This document shows positions 27,445-36,445 of a stretch of DNA of 64,000 nucleotides, piece after piece. The stretch lies in the NCBI RefSeq assembly GCF_040361195.1, contig NZ_APNE01000001.1; one strand, 5' to 3'. Below the pieces are notes generated by a model that saw nothing but the letters and a program-made list of their open reading frames with translations, was not told where the DNA came from and did no database searches. How positions within the stretch are numbered: the stretch's first letter is position 1; each line of letters starts with the position of its first letter. Origin of the DNA: Salinisphaera hydrothermalis. Lineage in GTDB: Bacteria; Pseudomonadota; Gammaproteobacteria; Nevskiales; Salinisphaeraceae. Position numbers and translations under genes: made by a program.

Positions 27445-29637
27445 TTAGAGCAGGTCCTGTGGATCGACATCGATCGACCAGCGCACGCGCCGGGCGGCGG
27501 GCAGCTCGGCGAGTTGGGTCTGCCAGCGATCGAGCACGGGATGCAGCAGCGCTCGGCGCGACGCATGCAACAGCAGATGGGCTCGATAGCGCCCGGCACG
27601 ACGGGCCATGGGCGCCGGCACCGGGCCCCAGCACGCCAGTTCGCCGCCCAGTGGAATGGTGTCGGCGGCGGCGGTGAGAAAGTCGTGCGGGTAGCGCTGC
27701 TCGTGGGCCTCGGCGCGCAGCAGGGCGAGATGCCCGTACGGTGGCAGGGCGGTGGCCTCGCGTTCAGCCAGCGCGGCCTCGGCGAAACCGGGATAGCCGC
27801 CGCCCAGCAGGCGCACGAGCATCGGGTGCTCGGGGTTGCGTGTCTGCAGCCAGACTTCGCCGGGCCGATCGGCGCGCCCCGCGCGCCCGGCGACCTGGGT
27901 GACAACCTGGGCCATATGCTCGGTGGCGCGGAAATCGGCCGAGAACAGGCCACCGTCGACGTCCAGTACGCCGACACAGGTCAGGCGCGCAAAATCGTGG
28001 CCCTTGGCCAGCATCTGGGTGCCGACGAGCAGCTGGGTCTTGCCACTGGCGACATCGGCCAGCTGGGCTTCCAGGCGCCCCTTACGGGCCATGCTGTCGC
28101 GATCGAAACGCGCGACCGCGACATCCGGAAAATGGCTACGCAACGCGCCGGCTACGCGCTGGGTGCCGGCGCCGAGCGCGATCAGGGATTCGCTGCCGCA
28201 GGACGCACACACCGTGGGCGCTTTCTCGGTGCTGCCGCAGTGATGACAGACGAGCCGGCTCATCGCACCGTGCACGGTCATCGGCGCATCGCAGCGATGA
28301 CAGGGCGCACTCCAGCCGCAGTCGTGGCAGAACAGCGCCGGGGCGAAGCCGCGTCGGTTGATGAAGATCATCACCTGATTGCCGGCTTCCAGATGCGGCC
28401 GGATTCGATTGAGCAGCGGATCGGACAGGCCGCCGTCGAGCGGCCGCGAGCGGATGTCGATGAGTCGGATCGCCGGCAGGGCGGCGCCGGTGGCTCGACG
28501 CACGAGCTTGTGATGGACGAACCGGCCGGCGCGGGCGTTGTGCAGCGTCTCCAGCGCCGGCGTGGCGCTGCCGAGCAGAATCGGGATAGCCGCGTCCTGG
28601 GCGCGTTTCAGCGCCACGTCGCGGGCGTGGTAACGCAGCCCGTCGCCTTGTTTATAAGAGCCGTCGTGCTCTTCGTCGACGATGATCAGGCCCAGCCGCG
28701 GCATGGGCGTGAATATGGCCGAGCGCGTGCCGATGACGATATCCGCCTCGCCGGCGCCGGCGGCTTTCCAAACATCCGCGCGTTCGCCGTCCGAGCGCTG
28801 CGAGTGCAGCACGCCGATGGCGGCCGCAAACCGCGAGCGCAGGCGATCGATGAGCTGCGGCGTCAGGCCGATCTCCGGGGCCAGAAACAGCACTTGCCGT
28901 CCGGTCGCCAGGACATCGGCCATGCGCTGGAAATAGATTTCGGTCTTGCCCGAGCCGGTCACGCCTTCGATCAGGGCCGGGGCAAAGCCGCTGGCCGTGC
29001 GCAGGCGATCGACCACGTCTTGTTGATCCGATGTCAGCGCGGGCGGCGTGCCGGCAGTGCCGGTCTCAAGACCGCCCGGCAGCTCGACGGCCTCGATCAG
29101 CCCACGCTCGGTCAGCGCGTTCAACGGCCGCTGGGCGCCCGGGAAGCGGGCCAGCAGCGTGCCGTGTGCTACGGCGTTGCCGGCCGCGCGGATGGCCGCC
29201 AACAGTTCCTGCTGGCGTGGGGCGCGTGTCAACGCGGCTTCGGCCTCGGCCGGTGCGTCAGCGACCGCCTGCCATCCGCGGTTGCGGGTGGATTCGGTGT
29301 CGGTGCGAGTACGGCGCAGCGCGGCCGGCAGGGCGGTGGCCAGCGTATCGCCGAGCGGGTGATGGTAATAGCGCGCGGTCCAGCGCAGCAGTTTGAGCAG
29401 GGCCTCGTCGAACAGCGGCGTGTCATCCAGCACGCGCAGCACCGGCTTGAGCTTGTCGGGGGCGACCTGACTTTCGACATCGGTGGCCACGATCACGCCC
29501 ACCAGCGGTCGCCGGCCGAATCGGATCTGTACCCGCGCACCGACTGGCGCGGACGCGGCCGGGTCGACGAGGTAGTCGAAAGTGCCGTACAGGGGCACTG
29601 GCACGGCGACCCGGATCACGGGGTAATCCTGTTCCAT
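27445..29637 (-). CDS. priA: PriA, primosomal replication-restart helicase
   Basis: 730 residues from the ATG at 29637 (a TTG at 29640 precedes it). N-terminal 3'-OH-binding domain (VAVPVPLYGTFDYLV), then SF2 motifs: Walker A GVTGSGKTE, DEEH in VDEEHDGSYKQGD, and the PriA motif GSATPALETL. Zinc-binding cysteines appear in pairs (CHDC, CHRC, CHHC, CASC) between the two helicase lobes. It restarts stalled or collapsed forks by loading DnaB through PriB/DnaT or PriC. Repeat block B ends 63 bases downstream of its stop. Confidence 0.96.
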   Translation of the reverse strand: MEQDYPVIRVAVPVPLYGTFDYLVDPAASAPVGARVQIRFGRRPLVGVIVATDVESQVAPDKLKPVLRVLDDTPLFDEALLKLLRWTARYYHHPLGDTLATALPAALRRTRTDTESTRNRGWQAVADAPAEAEAALTRAPRQQELLAAIRAAGNAVAHGTLLARFPGAQRPLNALTERGLIEAVELPGGLETGTAGTPPALTSDQQDVVDRLRTASGFAPALIEGVTGSGKTEIYFQRMADVLATGRQVLFLAPEIGLTPQLIDRLRSRFAAAIGVLHSQRSDGERADVWKAAGAGEADIVIGTRSAIFTPMPRLGLIIVDEEHDGSYKQGDGLRYHARDVALKRAQDAAIPILLGSATPALETLHNARAGRFVHHKLVRRATGAALPAIRLIDIRSRPLDGGLSDPLLNRIRPHLEAGNQVMIFINRRGFAPALFCHDCGWSAPCHRCDAPMTVHGAMSRLVCHHCGSTEKAPTVCASCGSESLIALGAGTQRVAGALRSHFPDVAVARFDRDSMARKGRLEAQLADVASGKTQLLVGTQMLAKGHDFARLTCVGVLDVDGGLFSADFRATEHMAQVVTQVAGRAGRADRPGEVWLQTRNPEHPMLVRLLGGGYPGFAEAALAEREATALPPYGHLALLRAEAHEQRYPHDFLTAAADTIPLGGELACWGPVPAPMARRAGRYRAHLLLHASRRALLHPVLDRWQTQLAELPAARRVRWSIDVDPQDLL

Positions 29638-29640
29638 CAA

Positions 29641-29922
29641 CGCTCTATATCCTGTGGATAAGTGCGTGGATGAATTTGGGACGCCTGCGCCCGAGGCTGA
29701 CGCCTATCGTGCCTATGGCGCGAAATTCCCTATAAATAACGTATCGATTCAATATCTTATAATTTGTCTTCATGAGCCCGGACATTTCGGGGCTCAGGAC
29801 GTCGGCCGAATCGGGACTGTGGATTTGTGCACAACTGAATGTGGAAACAAGACAATTTCCCATACGGCCATGCCAGCGCGATGGTTTGCGGCAGGTGACG
29901 TCTTGGGTCAGTCGCGGCGTGG
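29641..29922. other. priA upstream region with a DnaA-box-like site and palindromes
   Basis: 282 bases without a gene. TGTGGATAA at 29653-29661 is a perfect DnaA-box consensus (TTATCCACA on the minus strand), 16 bases from the priA start. TGTGGATTT at 29818-29826 is a one-to-two-mismatch relative, overlapping the perfect palindrome TTGTGCACAA at 29825-29834. A TATAAT occurs on the + strand at 29758-29763 with no gene after it. AT-rich 29730-29770 probably holds the priA promoter. Confidence 0.35.
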
Positions 29923-30516
29923 TCATCGGGGCGAACCGGATCCGATGCGGCGCAGCTCATCCAGCATGAGCAGGGTCAGACCCCACAGACGTCGACCGTT
30001 GCCGCAATCGTAGCAGGGCATCGTCTTCGCCAAGCCGCGAATATGCCAGGTTAGCTGCCCGCGGTTGATGGGCTCGTCGAGCCAGGCGAGCGGAATCCAT
30101 TGCCAGCCAGCAATCTCGGCGTTGGGCGCGATTTGCGCGTCGCTCGGCCAGCGATAGACGAATGGAGAAATCACCATCGGCCGCCGGCGGCGATGATCGA
30201 GGGTAAGCCGGTCGGACAGCCGGCCGATACCCCGGGTGCGATCGATCGCCACCCCGATCTCCTCGGCGGTTTCGCGACAGGCCGCGCGCGAGGCGCTGGC
30301 TTCGTCGACGGCCTCGATACGCCCGCCGGGCAGCGCCATGTCGCCCGACCACGGGTCGCCGGGGCGATGGGCGCGTTCGACCACAAGCACTTCCACGCCC
30401 TGGCGCGAATCGCGCAGCAGGGCAGCAACCGCCGCGCGCTTGAGGCGGCGGCGCAGCATATTGCGGCGTGGGTGGTGTCGCCGGAGTCGGGCGACGAGCG
30501 GGGCGAGTTCATGCAT
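29923..30516 (-). CDS. Nudix hydrolase, CoA pyrophosphatase-like (NudL/YeaB type)
   Basis: 197 residues. Nudix box with the pattern G-x5-E-x7-REUXEEXGU is visible as GGRIEAVDEAS then CRETAEEIGV (about 78-103). The preceding VLVVERAHRPGDPWSGDMAL segment, with a UPF0035-like GDMALPGG, fits the CoA pyrophosphatase group. It would hydrolyse CoA or other nucleoside-diphosphate-linked compounds. Start at 30516 by frame limit; no strong RBS. The gene lies between priA and the pnt operon on the same strand. Confidence 0.8.
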   Translation of the reverse strand: MHELAPLVARLRRHHPRRNMLRRRLKRAAVAALLRDSRQGVEVLVVERAHRPGDPWSGDMALPGGRIEAVDEASASRAACRETAEEIGVAIDRTRGIGRLSDRLTLDHRRRRPMVISPFVYRWPSDAQIAPNAEIAGWQWIPLAWLDEPINRGQLTWHIRGLAKTMPCYDCGNGRRLWGLTLLMLDELRRIGSGSPR

Positions 30517-30563
30517 GGCGATCGAGGATACGACCGATCGCCAAGCGCTGCATGCGCAAACAG

Positions 30564-30588
30564 GAAAGCCGCCCGGAAGGCGGCTTTC
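30564..30588 (-). terminator. hairpin after pntB
   Basis: GAAAGCCGCC (30564-30573) pairs with GGCGGCTTTC (30579-30588) across a short loop, 23 bases after the pntB stop. On the minus strand it is followed by CTGTTTG, a weak T tract, so termination may be partial. Confidence 0.6.
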
Positions 30589-30610
30589 AAAAGTGCCGGA
30601 GACGCGACGC

Positions 30611-32008
30611 TTAGATCTGCTTCAACCCGCTGGTCAGATCGGCACAGACCTGCTTGGCATCGCCGAACACCATGCGGGTGTTTTCGCCGAAGAACAGGTG
30701 GTTGGCCACGCCGGAAAAGCCGGTGCCTTTGCCACGCTTGATCACGTAGACCTCGCGCGCCGCGCCGACATTGAGGATCGGCATGCCGTAGATCGGGCTG
30801 CCCTTGTCCTCCTTGGCGGCCGGATTGACCACGTCGTTGGCGCCGATGACCAGTGCGGCATCGGCCGACGGGAATTCCGGGTTGATCTCTTCCAGATCGT
30901 AGATCAGGTCGTAGGGCACGCCGGCCTCGGCCAGCAGCACGTTCATATGCCCCGGCATACGCCCGGCGACCGGATGGATGGCGAACTTCACGTCCACCCC
31001 GTGTTCCTTCTGCAGCGCCTGCACGAACTCCCAGAGCTTGTGCTGGGCCTGGGCTACGGCCAAGCCGTAGCCGGGCACGATGATCAGCGAATCGGCATAG
31101 GCCATGGAGGCGGCGGCATCGAAGGCCTCGACCGATTTCATCTCGCCTTCCGGGCCCTCGGCCTGAGCGCCGTCGTCCACGCCGAAGCCGGCGAACAGGA
31201 CGTTGGTAAGCGAGCGATTCATGCCCTTGGCCATCAGATAGGTGAGCAGCGAGCCGGCCGCGCCCACCACCATGCCGGCGATGATCATGGCCGGGTTGTC
31301 GATGACATAGCCCTCGAAGGCCACCGCCAGGCCGGTGAAGGCGTTGTACATCGAGATGACCACCGGCATGTCGGCGCCACCGATCGGAATCGTCAGCAGC
31401 ACGCCGAAGGCCAGGCTCATGAAGAAGAACAGCGTGACCAGTACCGGCGCCGAGAAATCGGAGGCCACGATCGCCCAGCCGAAGATCACGATCAGCGCGG
31501 CCAGCGCCAGCGTGGCGAACTGCTGGCCGGGGATACGGAAGCTCTTGGTGAGCTTGCCCTCGAGCTTGGCCCAGGCGATCAGCGAGCCGGCGAACGACAC
31601 GCCGCCGATCAGCGCGCCGACCACCGCCATGATGATCAACCCGAAGCCGGCCGAGAATGCCTCGTGCGAGTACATCTCGATGAGAGCGATGGCCGCGGCC
31701 GCGCCGCCGCCCATGCCGTTGTAGAGCGCGACCATCTGCGGCATGGCCGTCATCTGGACGCGCTTGCCCGAGACCCAGGCCGCCGATCCACCGATGGCAA
31801 TGGCCACGATCATGAGGATGTAATGCCAGGCGTTGCCGTGAATGGCCGGGTGGAAGAAGGTGAAGACGGTCGCGACCAGCATGCCGGCGCCGGCGACCTT
31901 GATGCCGTTGCGCGCGGTGCGCGGCGAGCCCATCTGTTTGAGACCGTAGATGAACAGGACCGCGGCGACGAAATAGCTCGCGTTGACGAGAAAGCCCCAG
32001 AAACCCAT
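30611..32008 (-). CDS. pntB: NAD(P) transhydrogenase subunit beta (PntB)
   Basis: 465 residues. N-terminal half has about nine membrane helices (the proton channel shared with PntAB); the C-terminal soluble dIII domain binds NADP(H) with VPGYGLAVAQAQ and the later GANDVVNPAA segment typical of that domain. The enzyme couples proton entry to hydride transfer from NADH to NADP+, supplying NADPH. Third gene of the pntAA-pntAB-pntB operon. Confidence 0.96.
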   Translation of the reverse strand: MGFWGFLVNASYFVAAVLFIYGLKQMGSPRTARNGIKVAGAGMLVATVFTFFHPAIHGNAWHYILMIVAIAIGGSAAWVSGKRVQMTAMPQMVALYNGMGGGAAAAIALIEMYSHEAFSAGFGLIIMAVVGALIGGVSFAGSLIAWAKLEGKLTKSFRIPGQQFATLALAALIVIFGWAIVASDFSAPVLVTLFFFMSLAFGVLLTIPIGGADMPVVISMYNAFTGLAVAFEGYVIDNPAMIIAGMVVGAAGSLLTYLMAKGMNRSLTNVLFAGFGVDDGAQAEGPEGEMKSVEAFDAAASMAYADSLIIVPGYGLAVAQAQHKLWEFVQALQKEHGVDVKFAIHPVAGRMPGHMNVLLAEAGVPYDLIYDLEEINPEFPSADAALVIGANDVVNPAAKEDKGSPIYGMPILNVGAAREVYVIKRGKGTGFSGVANHLFFGENTRMVFGDAKQVCADLTSGLKQI

Positions 32009-32040
32009 AGGTGACCCCTTTTATCGTGGTTGTTCTTGGA

Positions 32041-32325
32041 TCAGTCCTTGGAGGACTTGAACATTTCGAGCATGCGCTCGGTCACGACATAGCCGCCTAC
32101 GGCGTTGCCGGCGGCCAGAATCGTGCCCACGAAGCCGATCAGGGTCTCCCAGAACCCGTCGGCGTTGCCGAGCGCGACCATCGCGCCGACCAGCACGATG
32201 CCGTGCACGAAGTTCGAGCCCGACATCAGGGGCGTGTGCAGGATGGTCGGCACGCGGCCGATGATCTCGTAGCCGGTAAAGGCCGCGAGCATGAAGATAT
32301 AAAGGGCGACGAAGCCGGTGATCAT
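32041..32325 (-). CDS. pntAB: NAD(P) transhydrogenase subunit alpha part 2 (PntAB)
   Basis: 94 residues, start at 32325 (MITGFVALYIFMLAAFTGYE); the frame extends upstream without family features. Three to four membrane helices with the conserved NFVHGIVLVGAM segment. In E. coli this part is fused to PntA; here it is a separate gene, as in Rhodospirillum-type transhydrogenases. It ends 32 bases before pntB. Confidence 0.95.
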   Translation of the reverse strand: MITGFVALYIFMLAAFTGYEIIGRVPTILHTPLMSGSNFVHGIVLVGAMVALGNADGFWETLIGFVGTILAAGNAVGGYVVTERMLEMFKSSKD

Positions 32326-32380
32326 GGTAATTCTCCCCGAATGCGCGTGAACTGTTGTTGTAACGGTTTCTGTTCTGCGT

Positions 32381-33586
32381 CTAGCCGTTGTTGCCGCTGG
32401 CGACGGATTCGTCGGTCTCCGCATAGCCGAGCGCGGTCCGAACCGATTCGTTGACGAGCTTGCCGTCGTGCGTGAGCACGGCCTTGGCCAGAATCTCGTC
32501 GTCCCAGTCGAAATCGAGTTTATGTTTCTTGTCGCCCGGTTTGACGTCGTCCTGGCCTTCTTCCTCGACCACGATCAGCTGGAGGAAGTTGAACAGGTTC
32601 TGGGCGTACATCTCGCTGGCGTGCTCGGCCAGCAGCGATGGCATGTTCGACGGCCCGTGGATGGTCACCGATCCGTGGGTGACGATCTCGTCGGGCTGAG
32701 TGAGCTCGCAGTTGCCACCGCCGGAAGCCGCCAGATCGACCAGCACCGCGCCAGGCTTCATCCGCTCGACCATAGCCTTCGACACGATCTTCGGCGCGGG
32801 CCGGCCGGGTACGGCGGCCGTGGTGATCACGGCATCGGCGTCGGCCATGTTGTCGGCCAGCATCTGTTGCTGTTTGGCTTTTTCTTCGTCGGTGAGTTCG
32901 CGGGCATAGCCACCCGCGGCCTCGGCTTTCACGCCTTCGGCCACCAGAAACTCGGCACCCAGCGACTCGACCTGTTCCTTGGTTTCGGTGCGGACGTCAT
33001 AGCCGTAGACCTTGGCGCCCAGGCGTCCGGCCGTGGCGATTGCCTGCAGGCCGGCCACACCGGCGCCGATAACCAGCACCTTGGCCGGCCGGATGGTGCC
33101 GGCGGCGGTGGTGAGCATGGGCAGAAAACGCTCGAGCGCGTTGGCGGCGATCAGCGCGGCCTTGTAGCCGGCAGCGTTGGCCTGAGAGGACAGGGCATCC
33201 ATGGACTGCGCCCGGCTGATGCGCGGGATCAGCTCCATGGCGAAGCAGGTGACGTTGTTCTTCACCAGGGCGTCGACCACGTCCGGGTTGTTGTGGCCCT
33301 GAACGAAACTGACCAGGACCGACCCCTTTTTCATCTTCTCGATCTGCTTGATCTCGGGCGCGTTGACCGCAAGCACCACATTGGCGCTGTAAATCTCGTC
33401 CGCGCGCCCGGACAGCACGACAGGCTCTTCGTAGGATTCGTCGGGAATCCGGCTCGCTTCGCCCGCGCCCTTCGCCACGGTGAGCGCCACATCCATCTTG
33501 GTCAGCTTGGCGGCGACCTTGGGTACCATCGCGACGCGCTTCTCGCCCGCCGCTGTCTCCTTCGCTACAGCAATCGATACGGTCAT
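32381..33586 (-). CDS. pntAA: NAD(P) transhydrogenase subunit alpha part 1 (PntAA)
   Basis: 401 residues, the soluble NAD(H)-binding dI domain. Alanine-dehydrogenase-like fold: N-terminal VAKETAAGEKRVAMVP, the RISRAQSMDALSSQ loop and the nucleotide-binding VLVIGAGVAGLQAI are all conserved, and VDLAASGGGNCE follows. The C-terminal acidic linker (about 345-400) ends the protein where fused forms continue into membrane helices. First gene of the operon, 55 bases before pntAB. Confidence 0.96.
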   Translation of the reverse strand: MTVSIAVAKETAAGEKRVAMVPKVAAKLTKMDVALTVAKGAGEASRIPDESYEEPVVLSGRADEIYSANVVLAVNAPEIKQIEKMKKGSVLVSFVQGHNNPDVVDALVKNNVTCFAMELIPRISRAQSMDALSSQANAAGYKAALIAANALERFLPMLTTAAGTIRPAKVLVIGAGVAGLQAIATAGRLGAKVYGYDVRTETKEQVESLGAEFLVAEGVKAEAAGGYARELTDEEKAKQQQMLADNMADADAVITTAAVPGRPAPKIVSKAMVERMKPGAVLVDLAASGGGNCELTQPDEIVTHGSVTIHGPSNMPSLLAEHASEMYAQNLFNFLQLIVVEEEGQDDVKPGDKKHKLDFDWDDEILAKAVLTHDGKLVNESVRTALGYAETDESVASGNNG

Positions 33587-33788
33587 ATTCTTGTTCGGCC
33601 CGTGTTCGAGTCGTCGATGACGTGAGTTACGTGTTCGGCCGGTGCTGGCCGCTCCTCCCTGACCGGTGAAAACACCGGAGCACCGAGTCTAACCACATAA
33701 TCGGCCCGATAGCGAGCTTGAAAGAATATAATTTCCAGATATTTTATTATTAGAATTTTTATTCTTTATCGGTTTTGGCCTCAGTGCC

Positions 33789-34556
33789 TCACTGGCTGAC
33801 GGTCGGGGCCTCCGGCTTCTGCTCGACGTAGTTGTCGGGGATCTGGAAGCGACTGTCGGGAATCGAGCGGTGGCTGACGGCCGCCAGCGTGCGCTGTTCG
33901 CCCGACAGGCCATCCTGGAAGCGCACCGGCATGCCGGACAGATTGCGATAGGGCAACCCGATGCCTTCCAGGCCGGTGCCCGACAGCATGTCGCGCAGCA
34001 GGGCGAACATGGATTTCACGGTCGCGAAGCTGGCGCTCGACAGCCCCAGCGCCTTAGCGCTGGCCACGCACATCTTGTCGGCCGGTTGGCCGCCGCGCAC
34101 GATCTGGATGACGTCGCAGGCAACGTCATCCACGTGATCGGTAGCACCGGTGTGATCCAGTCCGATGGACTGCTGCTTGCCGTTCAGGCCGGGCACTTTT
34201 TCGGCCATGGCTGCGCGGGCCGCGGCGCGACGATCGGCGGGCAACTGCTGCAGGCGATTCTCGATCCGGGCGCGCAGGGCGTCCATCTGATGACGGATCT
34301 CGCCCGCCGTGTTCTTGTCGAGCCGGGTGTAGGTCTGATCCTTGGGCGAGACCGAGATGATGGCCGGGTCGTTGCGCTTGTAGAGTTGCCAGCCGTCGCC
34401 GTCGCCGTCGATGCGCACCGCGTTGGGGGTGATATAGACCTTGTATTGGCCGCTGGCGCCGACATAGGTGAGCGTCGTGTCGGCGGCGGCCGGGCCGGCG
34501 AACGCCGCCAGGGCAGCCAATGCGAGCAGGGCCGCGCCCCACGTCTTGCGAATCAT
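33789..34556 (-). CDS. secreted protein of unknown function (DUF4412-like)
   Basis: 255 residues. Clear Sec signal peptide (about 1-25, ALLALAALAAFAGPAAA, cleavage near AAADT). The mature part begins with a beta-rich segment (TLTYVGASGQYKVYITPNAVRIDG) and later carries two conserved-looking cysteines (about residues 147 and 161) that could form a disulfide. The N-terminal pattern recalls DUF4412 proteins; function unknown. It is monocistronic between pntAA and a divergent exonuclease gene. An A/T-rich stretch (33719-33772) lies downstream. Confidence 0.55.
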   Translation of the reverse strand: MIRKTWGAALLALAALAAFAGPAAADTTLTYVGASGQYKVYITPNAVRIDGDGDGWQLYKRNDPAIISVSPKDQTYTRLDKNTAGEIRHQMDALRARIENRLQQLPADRRAAARAAMAEKVPGLNGKQQSIGLDHTGATDHVDDVACDVIQIVRGGQPADKMCVASAKALGLSSASFATVKSMFALLRDMLSGTGLEGIGLPYRNLSGMPVRFQDGLSGEQRTLAAVSHRSIPDSRFQIPDNYVEQKPEAPTVSQ

Positions 34557-34624
34557 GTGTGTCTCCGAATAACAGGTGGCCGGCGCCGTGGCGCCAACCG
34601 GCGATCGGTCAGTACACTACGCAC

Positions 34625-35509
34625 ATGCTGCTGATCGACGCCAGCGTCTATATCTTCCGGGCGTTCCATGCGTTGCCGGACTCTATCACCGGGTCTGGCG
34701 GCCGGCCGCTGAACGCCGTGCATGGCTACGTCGGGTTTCTGACCGGCCTGCTCGCGGCAGCGGCCGGCGAGCAACGGATCGCCGCGGCCTTCGACGAATC
34801 ACTGACCAGCTCGTTTCGCAACGAATTCTTTGCCGACTACAAGGCCAATCGCGAGCAGCCGCCGGCCGATCTCGTCGATCAGATCGGCGCTTGCCGGGCG
34901 ATTACCGAGGCGCTCGGCGTCGCGACGCTGTCGAGCCCGCGCTACGAGGCCGACGATCTGATTGCCACGCTGGCTGCCACGAGTGACGAGCCGGTCACGG
35001 TCGTGACCTCGGACAAGGACCTGGCGCAGATCCTCGGACCCGGCGATATCCTCTGGGACTATGCCCGCGAGATGCGCTACGACGAGGCCGCGATTCACGA
35101 GCGCTTCGGCGTGGTGCCGGCGGCGATTCCGGATTATCTCGCGCTGGTCGGCGATAGCGTCGACAACATCCCCGGCGTGCCGGGGATCGGCGCCAAGACG
35201 GCGGCGGCGCTGCTGGCGCGTTTTCCCGACCTCGAGACGATGCTGGGCGACCCGGAGGGTGTGCGCGCCACCGATGTGCGCGGCGCCCAATCGCTGGCGT
35301 CGAAACTCGAGGCACATGCCGAGCAGGCGAGGTTGTCTCGACGTCTGGCCACCGTAGTGGCGGATATCGATCTCGATGCCGCGCAGCGCGATATCGAGCG
35401 CCGCGCGCCCGATGCGGCGCGGCTACGACAACTGTGCGACGAACTCGGCGTCGGCCGGCGGTTGCGCAATCAACTCGGCCTGGGCGACACCGAAAGCGAG
35501 GCAACATGA
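34625..35509 (+). CDS. 5'-3' exonuclease/flap endonuclease-like protein (Xni/ExoIX type)
   Basis: 294 residues from ATG at 34625. It resembles the isolated 5' nuclease domain of DNA polymerase I: MLLIDASVYIFRAFHAL at the start, the acidic cluster YEADDLIATLA and TSDKDLAQIL, and the helix-hairpin-helix GDSVDNIPGVPGIGAKTAA. No polymerase domain follows, so it is a free-standing nuclease acting on flaps or gaps, either ExoIX/Xni-like or an accessory PolI-N. The stop overlaps the next start (ATGA at 35506-35509), showing translational coupling. Confidence 0.88.
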   Translation: MLLIDASVYIFRAFHALPDSITGSGGRPLNAVHGYVGFLTGLLAAAAGEQRIAAAFDESLTSSFRNEFFADYKANREQPPADLVDQIGACRAITEALGVATLSSPRYEADDLIATLAATSDEPVTVVTSDKDLAQILGPGDILWDYAREMRYDEAAIHERFGVVPAAIPDYLALVGDSVDNIPGVPGIGAKTAAALLARFPDLETMLGDPEGVRATDVRGAQSLASKLEAHAEQARLSRRLATVVADIDLDAAQRDIERRAPDAARLRQLCDELGVGRRLRNQLGLGDTESEAT

Positions 35510-36384
35510 GCGACTGGGCGGCCATCGAACACGCGATTTCAGCGGCGACCGGCCGTGCCTTCAGCATCGACGATCGACGCGCGGCGCTGGGCGGCGATAT
35601 CAACGAGGCGCATATTCTCGGCGACGGCGAGCGCCGTTTTTTCGTCAAGACCAACCGGCCGGAGCGCCGCGACATGTTCGAGGCCGAGGCGGCCGGCCTG
35701 GTCGAGCTGCGCCAGGCGACGCTGCTGCGGGTGCCGGAGCCGATTACGGTCGACGCGACAGGGGAACTGGCGTTTATCGTGCTCGAATACGTGCCGCTCG
35801 CACGGCCGACCCGGGAATCGATGACGCGCCTCGGCGAAGGGCTGGCCGAGTTGCATGGCATCGTGGCCACCCGCCACGGCTGGGACCGCGACAACACGCT
35901 CGGCCCCAACCCCCAACACAACGCCCGCCACGCCGACTGGACCGAGTTCTGGCGTGAGAACCGCCTGGCGGTGATGCTCGACGCGTTGGCCCCGGATTAT
36001 CCCGACGTCGCGCGTGATGGCGACCGGCTGCTGGCGGTTCTGCCGGATCTGCTGAGTGGGCATAAACCCGAGGCGTCGTTGTTGCACGGCGATCTCTGGG
36101 GCGGCAATGCCGGCATGGACCAGGACGGGCGTCCGGTGATCTACGATCCGGCGGTCTATTACGGTGATCGCGAGACCGATCTGGCGCTGACCGAGCTGTT
36201 CGGCGGTTTCTCGCCCGATTTCTACGAAGCCTACTGGGGCGCCTGGCCGGCGGCCGCCGGTTATCGCGAGATTCGCCGGCCGCTGTACCAGCTGCATCAC
36301 CTGCTCAACCACGCGCGTTTGTTCGGCGGTGGTTACGCGGCCCAGGCCCGACGCGTGATGAATCAGCTCATCGCGCGGGCGTAG
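35506..36384 (+). CDS. fructosamine kinase family protein
   Basis: 292 residues; start at 35506 by the ATGA overlap with the nuclease gene. Kinase-like fold: GGDINEAHILGDGERRFFVK carries the ATP-site lysine, LLHGDLWGGNAG is the catalytic loop and VIYDPAVYYGDRETD the metal-binding segment. The family (YniA/FN3K-like) phosphorylates sugar amines on glycated proteins or small ketosamines. Its role beside an exonuclease is not obvious. Confidence 0.92.
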   Translation: MSDWAAIEHAISAATGRAFSIDDRRAALGGDINEAHILGDGERRFFVKTNRPERRDMFEAEAAGLVELRQATLLRVPEPITVDATGELAFIVLEYVPLARPTRESMTRLGEGLAELHGIVATRHGWDRDNTLGPNPQHNARHADWTEFWRENRLAVMLDALAPDYPDVARDGDRLLAVLPDLLSGHKPEASLLHGDLWGGNAGMDQDGRPVIYDPAVYYGDRETDLALTELFGGFSPDFYEAYWGAWPAAAGYREIRRPLYQLHHLLNHARLFGGGYAAQARRVMNQLIARA

Positions 36385-36445
36385 CCGGGCCGATCGAGGC
36401 GCCGGTACAATACGCGGCGTTCCCATTTCAAGCGCGCGGCGCGCC

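Noticed and set aside
27514..29661. 715-codon + strand open frame opposite priA
   Set aside because: Antisense shadow; priA has all helicase and zinc motifs on the minus strand.
30236..32014. 592-codon + strand open frame opposite pntB
   Set aside because: H/D/R-rich antisense text without domains; pntB is certain.
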